Shown here: one piece after another, positions 38,542-48,243 of the stretch
How the letters are laid out: every line of letters starts with the position of its first letter
Numbering within the stretch: position 1 is the first letter of the stretch
Source of the DNA: Francisella frigiditurris
GTDB lineage: Bacteria; Pseudomonadota; Gammaproteobacteria; Francisellales; Francisellaceae
DNA length: 64,000 nt
Assembly: GCF_001880225.1 (NCBI RefSeq)
Contig: NZ_CP009654.1
Coordinates: 1,791,435 to 1,855,434, forward strand
Reading direction: 5' to 3'
Notes under the pieces: model-generated
Told to the model about the DNA's origin: nothing
What the model saw: only the letters and a program-made list of their open reading frames with translations
Database searches by the model: none
Made by a program: the position numbers and the translations under genes

Positions 38542-39970
38542 TTGTTACGTTATGAACATGAGACTCATTAAATCCAGCCGATGTAATTTGTACAAAAGTC
38601 GGCTCTGTCCTCATTGTTTGTATATCTTTTGAACCTGTATATCCCATACTTGATCTTAAGCCACCAATTAATTGATGTATTACAGCGTTAAGTAGTCCCT
38701 TATAAGGCACCCTTCCCTCGACTCCTTCTGGGACAAGTTTTCTTGCTTCAGTATTACTTTGAAAATATCTATCTGAAGAACCTTTCTCCATTGCACCAAG
38801 AGAGCCCATACCACGATAAGACTTATATGAACGCCCCTGAAATAACTCAACTTCTCCAGGTGATTCTTCTGTCCCTGCAAAAAGTCCACCTATCATAACA
38901 ACAGATGCTCCAGCAACAATAGCTTTTGCAATATCACCAGAATATCTAATACCTCCGTCAGCTATAACTGGCACCCCTGTACCTTCTAGAGCTTTAACAA
39001 CATTTGAAATAGCTGTAAGTTGAGGAACACCAACACCTGCGACAACTCTTGTTGTACAAATAGATCCAGGACCAATACCAACCTTAACAGCATCTGCTCC
39101 AGCTTTTACTAGATCTTCAGCTGCTTCTGCTGTAGCGATATTACCACCTATTACTTGGATATGCGGATAATTCTTCTTAACCCACTTAACCATATCCAGT
39201 ACACCTTGAGAATGTCCATGCGCAGTATCAACAACGATTATATCAACATCTTCTCTTGCTAAAGCTGCAACTCTTTTCTTTGTATCTGAAGCAGTTCCAA
39301 CAGCAGCGCCTACTCTTAAACGACCCAAATGGTCTTTACATGCCATAGGCTTATTTTGAGATTTCTCTATATCTTTAGTAGTAATAAGCCCAATAAGCTC
39401 AAAATCATCATTAACTACTAAAACTTTTTCAATTTTATTCTCATGAAGTTTTTTCTTAATCGAACCTTGAGAAGCATTTTCTGGAACTGTAACCAATTTA
39501 TCTTTGGTTGTCATAATAGAGCTTATTGGCTCTTCTAAATCTTTAGCAAATCTAAAATCTCTTCTCGTAATAATACCAACTAAATGGTTATCCTCATCCA
39601 CGACAGGAAAGCCTGAAAAATTATGCTCCTGTGATAACGCCATAATCTCCTTGATAGAGTTATATGGCTTAACTGTGATTGGATCAATAACCATTCCATT
39701 TTCAAATCGTTTAACTTTTTTAACCTCTTGTGCCTGAGCTGCTATAGTCATATTTTTATGAATAATACCTATACCACCTTCTTGAGCAATTGCTATTGCC
39801 AATCTAGACTCTGTAACAGTATCCATTGCAGCTGAAACTAATGGAATATTAAGCTTAATATCTTTAGTGATATTAGTTTGCAAATCTACCTCATGAGGTA
39901 AAACGTTTGAATATCTTGGTGAAAGCAAAACATCATCAAATGTAGTTGCCTGTTCTGTGATTCTTAACAT
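38510..39970 (-). CDS. guaB: Inosine-5'-monophosphate dehydrogenase
   Basis: Oxidises IMP to XMP, the first step to GMP. 486 residues. The barrel contains the active-site loop [15 protein letters not shown] with the catalytic Cys, the IMP phosphate loop [11 protein letters not shown] and the flap region KGLLNAV. The inserted Bateman module with two CBS domains lies at about residues 93-205 ([20 protein letters not shown]). Single gene with its own leader carrying a 12-bp palindrome. Its 3' end overlaps the convergent unknown gene by 32 nt; guaA is not in the window. Confidence 0.98.
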   Translation of the reverse strand: MLRITEQATTFDDVLLSPRYSNVLPHEVDLQTNITKDIKLNIPLVSAAMDTVTESRLAIAIAQEGGIGIIHKNMTIAAQAQEVKKVKRFENGMVIDPITVKPYNSIKEIMALSQEHNFSGFPVVDEDNHLVGIITRRDFRFAKDLEEPISSIMTTKDKLVTVPENASQGSIKKKLHENKIEKVLVVNDDFELIGLITTKDIEKSQNKPMACKDHLGRLRVGAAVGTASDTKKRVAALAREDVDIIVVDTAHGHSQGVLDMVKWVKKNYPHIQVIGGNIATAEAAEDLVKAGADAVKVGIGPGSICTTRVVAGVGVPQLTAISNVVKALEGTGVPVIADGGIRYSGDIAKAIVAGASVVMIGGLFAGTEESPGEVELFQGRSYKSYRGMGSLGAMEKGSSDRYFQSNTEARKLVPEGVEGRVPYKGLLNAVIHQLIGGLRSSMGYTGSKDIQTMRTEPTFVQITSAGFNESHVHNVTITKEPPNYQL

Positions 39971-39980
39971 AAAAAGACTC

Positions 39981-40014
39981 CGTAATTAAATTAAGGATTA
40001 TGAATTTAATTACG
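39981..40014 (-). promoter_or_regulatory. Perfect 12-bp inverted repeat in the guaB leader
   Basis: CGTAATTAAATT and its exact complement are separated by 10 nt. On the guaB strand the hairpin ends directly at the Shine-Dalgarno: its last base is the G that begins GGAG, about 7-8 nt before the ATG at 39970. It could be an operator for a dimeric repressor or an RNA hairpin that limits ribosome access. The arms are AT-rich, so the RNA hairpin would be only moderately stable. Confidence 0.5.
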
Positions 40015-40067
40015 ACAATATTTTAACAAATAAGAAGAAATATACTAGAGATTTATATAAAAATTAA

Positions 40068-41513
40068 TTATTTAGATACTTGTGACAAAAGATAATGTGT
40101 TAATAATGGCACTGGTCTACCGCTAGCTTTACAATTTGAAAAATCTCCCATAGCTGAGCCTGCTATATCAAGATGGGCCCATTCATAGTTTTCTGTAAAC
40201 TTAGATAAAAATAATGCTGCAACTATAGAGCCAGCTGATCTATCTTTACCACAGTTATTAATATCTGCAACATCACTTTTTACTTTATCTAAATAAGGCT
40301 TATGTAAAGGCAGTCTCCATACCAAATCATTAGATATCTGTGCAGCATTTTGTAAACTATTCGCTAAATTATCACTATTAGCAAACATACCAGAATAAGC
40401 ATCTCCTAAAGATATAATCATTGCTCCAGTAAGAGTAGCCGTATTAATAACAACTTTAGGCTTATATTTCTCAACATAAGTTAATGTGTCACATAAAACC
40501 AATCTACCTTCTGCATCAGTATTACTAACTTCAACTGTTATGCCTTTCATTGTTTTAAGCACATCTCCTGGGCGGTAAGAACGAGCATCAACAGCATTTT
40601 CAGCTAAAGCCATAACTCCCACCACATTTATAGGTAGATCAAGCATAGCTAAAGTTTTCATTGTCCCTATAACAGTCGCAGCACCGCCCATATCCATTTT
40701 CATAGAATCCATGCCTACTGCTGGTTTTATACAAACACCACCATTATCGAACACTAACCCTTTACCAACTAAAACTATTGGAGCATCTTCTTTGCCACCG
40801 CCATTATATTCCATACAAACTGTATAGTTAGACATATCAGAGCCACGCCCTACAGCCAAAGCACAATCCATACCTAGCTCAGCCATAGCATTTTGATCTA
40901 AGTAAGAAAGATTAAACTTATCATATTTAGATGTAAGCTCTCTTGCTTCATTTAACAAATAGTCAGTAGTACAAACATTAGCAGGTAAATTTTGTAAATC
41001 TTTTGCATAATTTTGGCCAAAAGCTATTGCAGATCCAACTTTAGTAGCTTCTTCTAAATCTTCAGACCCCTCATAAACAACTTCAATACTTTCTAATGAA
41101 TACGTATCTTTTTCAGATTTAAGAGCATCAAAACCATAACTCTCAGAAACAAAATTTCTTACAACTTCTGATGCTAACTGTTTCACATCACTAAATCTAG
41201 GTACCAAATAATTAATATTGATTGATATCTCTTGAATATCCAATTGTCTTAATTGTTTACATACATTAGCTACTACTTTATGAAACTCTGGGAATAAAAA
41301 GTTTTTACTCTCTCCCAAACCAACTAATAAGCCTTTTTTTTCTGGATGAAGAAGAGGCAACACCTCTCCAAATTTAGCTTTAAAAACTTTTTGATCTAAC
41401 AATGCTTTAGAAGTTGGACACTTCATATTGTCAGTTAGCTTTTTTATATCGTCATTAAATATTAATACTATCTCAGTCGCTAATGTGCTCTGATCATTAA
41501 TCATCAATTTCAT
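40068..41513 (-). CDS. pepA: Leucyl aminopeptidase (M17)
   Basis: Removes N-terminal residues from peptides in the cytoplasm, with two metal ions. 481 residues. The N-terminal macro-like domain spans about 1-150. The catalytic domain has the metal-binding lysine and Asp in VGKGLVFDNGG, MKMDMGGAA and the M17 signature NTDAEGRLVLCDTL. The SD-lacking start at 41513 gives MKLMINDQSTLATEIVLIF. Divergent from lptF, the arrangement found in many gammaproteobacteria, with 168 nt between the starts. Confidence 0.96.
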   Translation of the reverse strand: MKLMINDQSTLATEIVLIFNDDIKKLTDNMKCPTSKALLDQKVFKAKFGEVLPLLHPEKKGLLVGLGESKNFLFPEFHKVVANVCKQLRQLDIQEISININYLVPRFSDVKQLASEVVRNFVSESYGFDALKSEKDTYSLESIEVVYEGSEDLEEATKVGSAIAFGQNYAKDLQNLPANVCTTDYLLNEARELTSKYDKFNLSYLDQNAMAELGMDCALAVGRGSDMSNYTVCMEYNGGGKEDAPIVLVGKGLVFDNGGVCIKPAVGMDSMKMDMGGAATVIGTMKTLAMLDLPINVVGVMALAENAVDARSYRPGDVLKTMKGITVEVSNTDAEGRLVLCDTLTYVEKYKPKVVINTATLTGAMIISLGDAYSGMFANSDNLANSLQNAAQISNDLVWRLPLHKPYLDKVKSDVADINNCGKDRSAGSIVAALFLSKFTENYEWAHLDIAGSAMGDFSNCKASGRPVPLLTHYLLSQVSK

Positions 41514-41681
41514 AGAACCTCTCTGAATATATTAAATTGAGTTTTTTAAAAACATCTAAGATATATAATAGCAAAAAAACATTTCTGCAACATTAAATTT
41601 AGTGCATTAACTACTGACTTTTCATTAGAAAAAATATAGAATCGAAGGTAGCATTTCCTTAAATGACATTAGTTTTAAACA

Positions 41682-42761
41682 TTGATTTTAGAAAGATATT
41701 ACAATCGTGACGTAGTTCATACTTTTATAAACTTAACACTTTTTATATTAGCAATTATATTAAGTAATCTTCTTATTAGATTTTTCAATGATGCCTATTC
41801 TAATGGTTTTGGTGTAGATATCGTATTTAAATATATCGTATTATTAATCCCAGAAAACTTTTTGACTCTTTTACCTGTAACAACTTCACTAGCTATTACT
41901 TTATGCTTCGGTAAATATTTCTCAAATAATGAAATGTTTGTAACTTTAGCTGGTGGAGTAACTTGGGCTCAAGTAACAAGAAATGTCTTAAAGCCTATAA
42001 TTTTCATATCTTTCATGGCGCTAATAATATCAATGTATGTAACTCCTTTTACTGTTCGAACAATAGAAATGCTTAACTCTGTCATGCAAGCTCAAACAGT
42101 CATACAATCAGTTTCCGACCAGAAGATTATCAAAATACCAAATGGAACCACAGCTTATATTGGCAAGAAAAATGGAGACTTCCTCTCAGATGTTTTTCTA
42201 TACCAAACAGGCACACCAAAATACACAGTAATAACCGCTCCAACTGGACATATTGCAACAGAGTCAAATAGTTCTTCTATTATTTTAAAAAATGCTAGCT
42301 TCTATTCAGTAAATCCAATAACTAAAGAATCATCTTATGGCACTGCAGTAACAGCTGAAGATATAATGCACAGAAGCTCCTCGGGCTATACACCCAATAA
42401 AAACAATACTCTTTATCCTAATGAATTAATATCCAAAATCATAAACGGTAACCATGGGGCTCTTGTCGCTTTATGCACAAGAATTGGATCTTTTTTTACC
42501 GTGCTAGTATCAGGATTATTAGCATTATCAATGTGCAGATTACGTCCTAGGCAAAATAAATATGCTAAACTACTACCCTCCGCTGCTGTATTAGCAATAT
42601 ATTTATCATTATCAATGTTTATAAACACTATTATGGAGTCAGATACCCTACCTGTGTGGATAGGTGCATGGATATGTCACGTAATTTTTGGATCCATCGC
42701 TATTTATAACCTTCGTAAGCAGAATGGATCAGAGAAAAATAAAAAAATAAAAAGGAAATAA
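41682..42761 (+). CDS. lptF: LPS export ABC transporter permease LptF
   Basis: One of the two inner-membrane subunits that extract LPS from the membrane for the LptB2FG-C-A-DE bridge. 359 residues with the family layout: three helices near the N-terminus, a periplasmic beta-jellyroll at about 130-245, and three helices at the C-terminus. The conserved start reads ILERYYNRDVVHTF. The frame opens with TTG at 41682; no ATG lies in a suitable place and the N-terminus aligns well in type, so TTG is probably the true start. lptG follows after 4 nt. Confidence 0.9.
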   Translation: MILERYYNRDVVHTFINLTLFILAIILSNLLIRFFNDAYSNGFGVDIVFKYIVLLIPENFLTLLPVTTSLAITLCFGKYFSNNEMFVTLAGGVTWAQVTRNVLKPIIFISFMALIISMYVTPFTVRTIEMLNSVMQAQTVIQSVSDQKIIKIPNGTTAYIGKKNGDFLSDVFLYQTGTPKYTVITAPTGHIATESNSSSIILKNASFYSVNPITKESSYGTAVTAEDIMHRSSSGYTPNKNNTLYPNELISKIINGNHGALVALCTRIGSFFTVLVSGLLALSMCRLRPRQNKYAKLLPSAAVLAIYLSLSMFINTIMESDTLPVWIGAWICHVIFGSIAIYNLRKQNGSEKNKKIKRK

Positions 42762-42765
42762 TTTT

Positions 42766-43812
42766 GTGACTAGCAAAATAGATAATTATATTTTTAAAAC
42801 TGTACTAACCTCTTATCTCGTAGTAGTAACAATCTTTAGTGCCCTATTTTTTATATTTACATATCTAGCTGGAGTCAGCAATAGTAATGGAAGCAGTCTA
42901 GATGTATTGCTTGATACTTTATTTCAGCTACCAGGTATTTTATATATTCTTATGCCTGCTTGTGCTATGGTTGGCGCTCTAATGGGATTAAGTATGTTAG
43001 CTAATAACTCTGAGATCATTATATTAAGAGCATCAGGATTATCTACTTTTCAAATTGCTCGTGGAGTAATTGGAGTAGGCCTATTAGCAACTGTTATAAC
43101 TATAGCTCTTGGAGGATATTTATCTCCAGCATTAGAAAGGAGTATTGGTTCAGGGCATTCATATAATAAAAATATTTGGTTAAAAACTCCCAACGGTTTC
43201 GTTAATATTGCAGATATAGATACTCAAAAAGGTGAAGCTCAAGGAATAAGAAAATTCTTAGTTGAAAATGGAAAACTTGAAGAGGTTAGGTTTGCTACGA
43301 AAGCAGTCTATAGCTCAGATAAAGCGGCCACTGTCTATAACATAAGCAAAATACAATTCCCAAATAAGGAGCAACAGGACCCTACAGTCACCAAACAAAT
43401 AAAAGAAGATTACTGGTCTGATGCTTTAGCTTTATCTATAGCTAAGATTGTTACTGTAGATAAAAATTCATACTTAAACCTGAATCAGTTATTTAGATAT
43501 ACTTTCGCACCAAAAGTAAATTCTGATGATGGTTCTATAAGTTTAAAATTTTGGCAGGAGGTTTTTCAGCCGATATCTTTAATTTTATTGATGTTAATAT
43601 CTGTTCCTCTAAGCTTAGGCTCTACTCGCTCTTCATCAATGATATTAAAATTATTATTCGGTGCATTTATTGGATTTATGTTTTTTATAGTTAATCAAAT
43701 ATTTGGTCCAATGGCTCTTATGTTAAGACTCCCTCCGATTATTGGAGCCATGGCCCCCACAATAATAGCCGGAATACTCTTAATCATTTTATTTATAAAA
43801 GCAAAAGAATAA
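42766..43812 (+). CDS. lptG: LPS export ABC transporter permease LptG
   Basis: Partner of LptF in the LPS exporter. 348 residues with the same layout: N-terminal helices (KIDNYIFKTVLTSYLVV), a periplasmic domain at about 130-250, and C-terminal helices beginning near FWQEVFQPISLILLMLISVP, a well-kept LptG segment. The start is GTG at 42766, 4 nt after the lptF stop, with AAAGGAA as ribosome site. lptB, lptA and lptC are not in the window. Followed by the M16 pair in the same direction. Confidence 0.92.
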   Translation: MTSKIDNYIFKTVLTSYLVVVTIFSALFFIFTYLAGVSNSNGSSLDVLLDTLFQLPGILYILMPACAMVGALMGLSMLANNSEIIILRASGLSTFQIARGVIGVGLLATVITIALGGYLSPALERSIGSGHSYNKNIWLKTPNGFVNIADIDTQKGEAQGIRKFLVENGKLEEVRFATKAVYSSDKAATVYNISKIQFPNKEQQDPTVTKQIKEDYWSDALALSIAKIVTVDKNSYLNLNQLFRYTFAPKVNSDDGSISLKFWQEVFQPISLILLMLISVPLSLGSTRSSSMILKLLFGAFIGFMFFIVNQIFGPMALMLRLPPIIGAMAPTIIAGILLIILFIKAKE

Positions 43813-43821
43813 ACATTAGAT

Positions 43822-45075
43822 ATGCTAATCCACAAATACAAGTTAAAAAATGGCCTCGAAATTTATATAAAACAAGATAATCGCGCTCCCGTAGTTCTTT
43901 CTCAAATTTGGTATAAAGTTGGTTCCACATATGAACCTAAAGGCCTAACAGGAATATCACATATGCTTGAACACATGATGTTCAAAGGTACAGATAAATA
44001 TTCAAAAGAAGATATGAATAGTCTTGTTGAAAATAACGGCGGTATACAAAATGCTTTCACAAGCTTTGACTTCACTGCTTATTATCAATTTTGGCATAAA
44101 AAAAATCTAGATCTAAGTTTATCAATAGAATCTTCTAGAATGTCGAATCTTAAATTTGATGAAAATGAATTTTTTCCTGAAAACAAAGTAGTTATAGAGG
44201 AAAGATGCTTACGTATTGAAGACAAACCTTTTAATTACGCTTTTGAACAATTTATGAAATTGGCTTATCAAGATAACTCAAGACACATTCCCATAATTGG
44301 CTGGATGGATGATATTAAAAATTATAAGCTAAATGACTTAAAAAACTGGTATCAGGCTAACTATGCTCCAAATAACGCAGCTATTGTTTTAGTTGGAGAC
44401 ATAGATCCTGACGAAGCTTATGAAAAAGTTAAAGCAAATTTTGAGAATATCAAAGAGTCTATAGTTAGTGAGCCTAAAAAAGAGAAAAGCATTTTAAATA
44501 TTGGCTATAGACATAAAAGTATTAAAAGAAGTCCAAATGATATAGATAACTTAATATTAGGATACATTACACCATCATTAACTACAGAATATGAAGAAAA
44601 TGATCCTTTTGCCTTAATGATATTAAACAATATATTAGGTGATGCTGATGCCTCTATCCTTCAAAAAGAAATGGTTAGAGATACAAACTACTGTTGCCAT
44701 GTTGATACTGAGTATTCACCTTTTATAAGAGGTGAAGATATATTTATTATTACTGCAATAGCTAATGAAACTTTTTCATTAAAACTAATTCAAAACAAAA
44801 TTGAAGAGATTTTAGATAGACTAAAAAAAGAAGGTATAACTCTAGAGCAATTAAATAGAGCAAAAGTTACCATTAAATCCGATAAAGTTTTTTCTATGGA
44901 CTCTCTAGAAACTCAGGCGAACCTAATAGGTAGTCTCGCTTGTGTTGGGCTAGATGTTGATTACTACAAATATATAGATAAACTTTATGATGTAACCATA
45001 TCTGACGTAAATCGTGTATTAAATAAATTCTTTAATAAAGAAAACTTAACAAGCCTATACCTTAAAAAAGATTAA
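43822..45075 (+). CDS. M16 zinc peptidase, catalytic subunit
   Basis: A 417-residue insulinase-family protease without a signal peptide. The inverted zinc motif HxxEH is present as HMLEHMMFKGT, with the distal Glu ligand expected in the EENKVV/IEERCLR region (VVIEERCLRIED). N-terminal and C-terminal M16 halves are both there; the second includes LILGYITPSL. It starts 9 nt after lptG and is followed after 11 nt by a second M16 protein lacking the zinc motif, so the two probably form a heterodimer like the mitochondrial processing peptidase. Substrates unknown. Confidence 0.9.
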   Translation: MLIHKYKLKNGLEIYIKQDNRAPVVLSQIWYKVGSTYEPKGLTGISHMLEHMMFKGTDKYSKEDMNSLVENNGGIQNAFTSFDFTAYYQFWHKKNLDLSLSIESSRMSNLKFDENEFFPENKVVIEERCLRIEDKPFNYAFEQFMKLAYQDNSRHIPIIGWMDDIKNYKLNDLKNWYQANYAPNNAAIVLVGDIDPDEAYEKVKANFENIKESIVSEPKKEKSILNIGYRHKSIKRSPNDIDNLILGYITPSLTTEYEENDPFALMILNNILGDADASILQKEMVRDTNYCCHVDTEYSPFIRGEDIFIITAIANETFSLKLIQNKIEEILDRLKKEGITLEQLNRAKVTIKSDKVFSMDSLETQANLIGSLACVGLDVDYYKYIDKLYDVTISDVNRVLNKFFNKENLTSLYLKKD

Positions 45076-45086
45076 AAGAGATTTTT

Positions 45087-46316
45087 ATGTTACAAAAATG
45101 GATAATTAATAAAACTCCTGTTTATTTTGAGCAAACTTCTAGCCTACCTATAATAGATATCCAAATAAATTTCAAAGCTGGATCTATCTATGATAATGAA
45201 AAAATGGGGTTAGCTGATTTAGCTGTTGGACTATTTGCAACAGAGACTGATATTTCATCTGAAGAAGAATTAATTAATAAAACTACAGACATTGGAATAT
45301 GCATAGATGCTCATGCTAACAAAGAATTCTTTTCGATAAAGATTAGATTGCTAAGTGACCCCGAAATCATCCAAAAGACAATAGATATTCTAAAAGAAAT
45401 ATTTTCAGAACCTAAATTTAGCACTAAGATTTTAGAAAGAGAAAAAGCTCAAACTATTACACACATAAATTATGTACAACAACAATCTAACTATCTAGCA
45501 TCTTTAGAGTTTTCTAAATTATTATTTAAAGATAATCCTTACGCACAACCAACACTTGGGTATAAAGAAACTGTAGAAAATATAGCTATTAAAGATATAA
45601 AAAACTTTTTTGATAAATATATATGTGCATCAAACATGAATATCTGTATAGTTGGAAATATAAATGATGCTGAAGCAAATAAACTTAGTGAAGAAATTAT
45701 TTCTGCTTTGCCTGAGGGTCAAAAAAATACACAATCTTTTATACAAAACCCTGCGAAAAAAGAACTTTTAAAAAAACAATTCCAAAGTAAACAGACTACT
45801 ATACTTATGGGTCATCAGCTTCTAATCCCTATTGATAGCTCCTTATATTTTCCATTGAAGGTTGGAAATGAAATACTTGGCGGTGGTGGTCTAAACTCCA
45901 AACTTTTTAATAAAGTAAGAGAAGAGCTCGGTCTAGTCTATCATGTTGGAAGCAGCTTAAATATTAGTCCGGACTATGGTAGCTTCATTATTTCTGCACA
46001 AACTAGTAACTATAAGTTAGCTTTAGATACCATAAATGATGTTTATTTAGACTTTATTAATAATGAAATAGATAAAGAAACTTTACAAAACACCAAGAAC
46101 CATATTGAAGGAACTCATTTAATTGGATCAGTTAAAAATAGTTCTAAATTAAATATGTTATCAACTATTGCCAATAAAGAATTAGCTTTAGACTTTTTCG
46201 AAACATATGTTAATAAAGTTAATCTCGTTAACAGTAAAGATATTTATAATGCTTTTAAACAAGTACAAGAAAATGAAATGATTACTGTCATGGTCGGAGA
46301 CTTTAGTGAAGACTAA
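45087..46316 (+). CDS. M16 peptidase-like protein, non-catalytic subunit
   Basis: 409 residues of the same fold as the preceding gene. Where the zinc site should be it reads GLADLAVGLFATETD, so HxxEH is absent and it cannot bind zinc in the usual way. The C-terminal half keeps the substrate-binding pattern (GGGGLNSKLFNKVREELGLVYHVGS with R and Y). This matches the bacterial two-gene M16 arrangement in which one partner binds metal and the other helps hold the substrate. It ends within the start of rsmD (11 nt overlap), so these genes are expressed together. Confidence 0.88.
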   Translation: MLQKWIINKTPVYFEQTSSLPIIDIQINFKAGSIYDNEKMGLADLAVGLFATETDISSEEELINKTTDIGICIDAHANKEFFSIKIRLLSDPEIIQKTIDILKEIFSEPKFSTKILEREKAQTITHINYVQQQSNYLASLEFSKLLFKDNPYAQPTLGYKETVENIAIKDIKNFFDKYICASNMNICIVGNINDAEANKLSEEIISALPEGQKNTQSFIQNPAKKELLKKQFQSKQTTILMGHQLLIPIDSSLYFPLKVGNEILGGGGLNSKLFNKVREELGLVYHVGSSLNISPDYGSFIISAQTSNYKLALDTINDVYLDFINNEIDKETLQNTKNHIEGTHLIGSVKNSSKLNMLSTIANKELALDFFETYVNKVNLVNSKDIYNAFKQVQENEMITVMVGDFSED

Positions 46317-46863
46317 CACTGTTAGAGTCATATCGGGAAAGTTTAAAGGAAGAAAACTTAAGTTTCCTGATACACAAGGATTACGCCCTACTTCTGACCA
46401 AATGAAGGAAACTATTTTCAACTGGTTACAACCATACATATATGATTCTATTTGTATCGATGCTTTTGCCGGCAGTGGCTCTCTTGGCATAGAAGCTATA
46501 TCCCGAGGAGCAAAGAAGGCTATCTTTTATGAAATAAACTTTAAAGCATTAAATCAAATAAAAGAGAATCTTCAAACTCTAAACATTTTAAATGCTGATA
46601 TTCATAAAATAGATTTTCTTAAAGCAATCTTAGAATTAAATACTAATAACAACAATTACATAATATTCCTTGATCCTCCTTTTAATAAAGGATTATCTGA
46701 GAAAGCTTTAAACGCTATCACCATAAATGAGCAAATATCAAATAGTACTCTTATATACCTTGAGATAGAAAAAGAAGCACACCTTAATCTAGAGGATTCT
46801 TTTAATATAATCAAATTTAAAAAGTCAGGAAATGTAACATCATATCTCTTAACTAAAAAATAA
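46306..46863 (+). CDS. rsmD: 16S rRNA (guanine966-N2)-methyltransferase
   Basis: Methylates G966 of 16S rRNA using SAM. 185 residues. The N-terminus VRVISGKFKGRKLKFP and RPTSDQMKETIFNWL are typical of RsmD; the SAM-binding loop is DAFAGSGSLGIEA, and the catalytic tetrapeptide is DPPF in IIFLDPPFNKG. The start is GTG at 46306, inside the end of the M16-like gene, with GGAG 7 nt upstream. Probably the last gene of the lptFG-M16-rsmD run. Confidence 0.93.
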   Translation: MKTNTVRVISGKFKGRKLKFPDTQGLRPTSDQMKETIFNWLQPYIYDSICIDAFAGSGSLGIEAISRGAKKAIFYEINFKALNQIKENLQTLNILNADIHKIDFLKAILELNTNNNNYIIFLDPPFNKGLSEKALNAITINEQISNSTLIYLEIEKEAHLNLEDSFNIIKFKKSGNVTSYLLTKK

Positions 46864-46934
46864 TCATTTACTATTAATTATAATTATAGTTACAATACTC
46901 TCATTGAAATCAAGTCTTCAAAAAAATACATAAT

Positions 46935-47594
46935 ATGACTACCTTTGAACATGTCGGTATTAGTGGACCTTATATTTTTAGCATTATGTTTATAATAGGT
47001 ATAACTGCTGAAAGTATGACTGGAGTAATATCATCTAGTCGGAGAAATATGGATGCCTTTGGTGTAATTGCCATTGCTATTACGACAGCACTAGGAGGCG
47101 GGATTGTTAGAGACATTTTACTTGGAAACTTACCTGTAACAATAATCCTACATTCAGAATATATTCTTATTTGTTTAATTGGTGCAATTATCGCATTATT
47201 CACACAAAAATATATAACTCGCCTTTATAAAGTATTTCTTATATTAGACTCTATAGGCTTAATAGCATTCGCTTATATCGGTAGTAACATAGCTTACCAT
47301 ATATGTACTAATGTATTTAATATGCCTTTCATTAACGTTTTAATTGTTGGAACAGTAATAGCTATAGTTAATGGAATTTCTGGTGGTATTATGCGAGATA
47401 TGATTTGTAATGATATACCTGTAGCTTTTAAAGATGAGCTTTATGCTTCAGTTGCAGGAATAATAGGTCTAACAAATATTATATTTATGCATTATGGTGT
47501 AAATATTTATGTTGGTAGTGCAATTATAATTAGTGTTGGAATGTTATTAAGAGTTATGACCATTCAATATAAATGGAAACTTCCTAAAATTTAA
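46935..47594 (+). CDS. TRIC-type cation channel family protein (YicG/YadS-like)
   Basis: A 219-residue membrane protein with seven hydrophobic segments. Two homologous halves each carry a glycine-rich motif: ALGGGIVRDILLGNLP and NGISGGIMRDMICNDIP, the signature of the bacterial TRIC/UPF0126 family, which forms trimeric potassium- or glycine-related channels in relatives. The last codons (WKLPKI, stop) lie inside the 60-bp repeat that borders the IS66-derived element, so its 3' end is also present as a second copy near 49310. Confidence 0.87.
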   Translation: MTTFEHVGISGPYIFSIMFIIGITAESMTGVISSSRRNMDAFGVIAIAITTALGGGIVRDILLGNLPVTIILHSEYILICLIGAIIALFTQKYITRLYKVFLILDSIGLIAFAYIGSNIAYHICTNVFNMPFINVLIVGTVIAIVNGISGGIMRDMICNDIPVAFKDELYASVAGIIGLTNIIFMHYGVNIYVGSAIIISVGMLLRVMTIQYKWKLPKI

Positions 47595-47623
47595 GCCCCA
47601 CTATGAAAACGAAATTCTTTATT
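47564..47623. repeat. 60-bp direct repeat, left copy
   Basis: This copy (ends of the TRIC gene plus downstream bases) matches 49301-49360 with four mismatches in 60, counted by eye. It ends immediately before the left terminus of the IS66-derived element. It contains the TRIC stop codon TAA and a degraded copy of the miaE 3' end. Confidence 0.9.
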
Positions 47624-47645
47624 GTAAGCGATTAATTTAGAACAT
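47624..47645 (+). repeat. Left terminal inverted repeat of the IS66-like element
   Basis: Starts GTAAGCGATTAATTTAGAAC. Compared with the reversed right end it matches at 17 of the first 22 positions, including the first nine, GTAAGCGAT. Confidence 0.8.
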
Positions 47646-47691
47646 CTAAGAAAGCTGTTTTTACATTTTATACTCTTTCTAATTTTGAAAC

Positions 47692-47877
47692 ATGAGCTAT
47701 TATACAAGCAAAGAGCAAAATGAAACAGAATGGAATGAGCGTATCAAAGACTTTCTAGCTTCAGGTATAAGCAGAGCTGAATATTGTGCTAAAAATAATC
47801 TCAATACACAGACACTTCTAGATTAGTTAGGTAGACATTATGAGAAAACTTCTAATTTGATGCCTGCTAAAGATTGA
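47692..47877 (+). pseudogene. IS66 accessory gene tnpA, interrupted by a stop
   Basis: Starting at ATG 47692 the frame encodes EWNERIKDFLASGISRAEYC, the helix-turn-helix region of IS66 TnpA proteins. An amber TAG at 47824 interrupts it; the same frame continues LGRHYEKTSNLMP and ends at 47877, where the usual WxxR tail would be. At 44 sense codons before the stop it is shortened and probably inactive. Confidence 0.7.
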
Positions 47878-47888
47878 TGACAAACCTA

Positions 47889-48229
47889 TTTGTTAAATCT
47901 CCATTATGTGAGCTACAGCAGTTGCTTATACACTTAAGCTGGGATGGCTTGATAAGATATTTATATGATGGTAGATTAAGTATAAGAGAATAACCATAGA
48001 GAAAGGGATATTAGGAGATTGTTTGTACCGGAAGAACTTTATATTTTGTGATACAGTTAGAGGAACTAGAGCATTGTGTATAAATCTTAATATTATACAG
48101 ACAGCTATAGCTAATGGATTAGAACATCAATATTATGTTGATATTATGAAGTTTTTACCTTATTGCATGACTGTGGAAGGCTATTGCCTGAACACAAATA
48201 AATATCTGATTCACTATATAACTTCTTAG
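47889..48229 (+). pseudogene. C-terminal relic of the IS66 transposase (TnpC)
   Basis: Only the last part of the transposase remains. One frame reads WDGLIRYLYDGRLSI, a conserved IS66 segment, followed by a stop at about 47990. A different frame from about 48023 gives RKNFIFCDTVRGTRALCINL and ends FLPYCMTVEGY, matching the region after the catalytic Glu. The DDE catalytic domain upstream is missing and the two parts are in different frames, so no active transposase can be made. Confidence 0.8.
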
Positions 48230-48243
48230 CTCTAATATTAAAC

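Noticed and set aside
46306..46316. Overlap of rsmD with the M16-like gene as an artefact
   Set aside because: GTG with GGAG at proper spacing and the conserved N-terminus support a genuine overlapping start.
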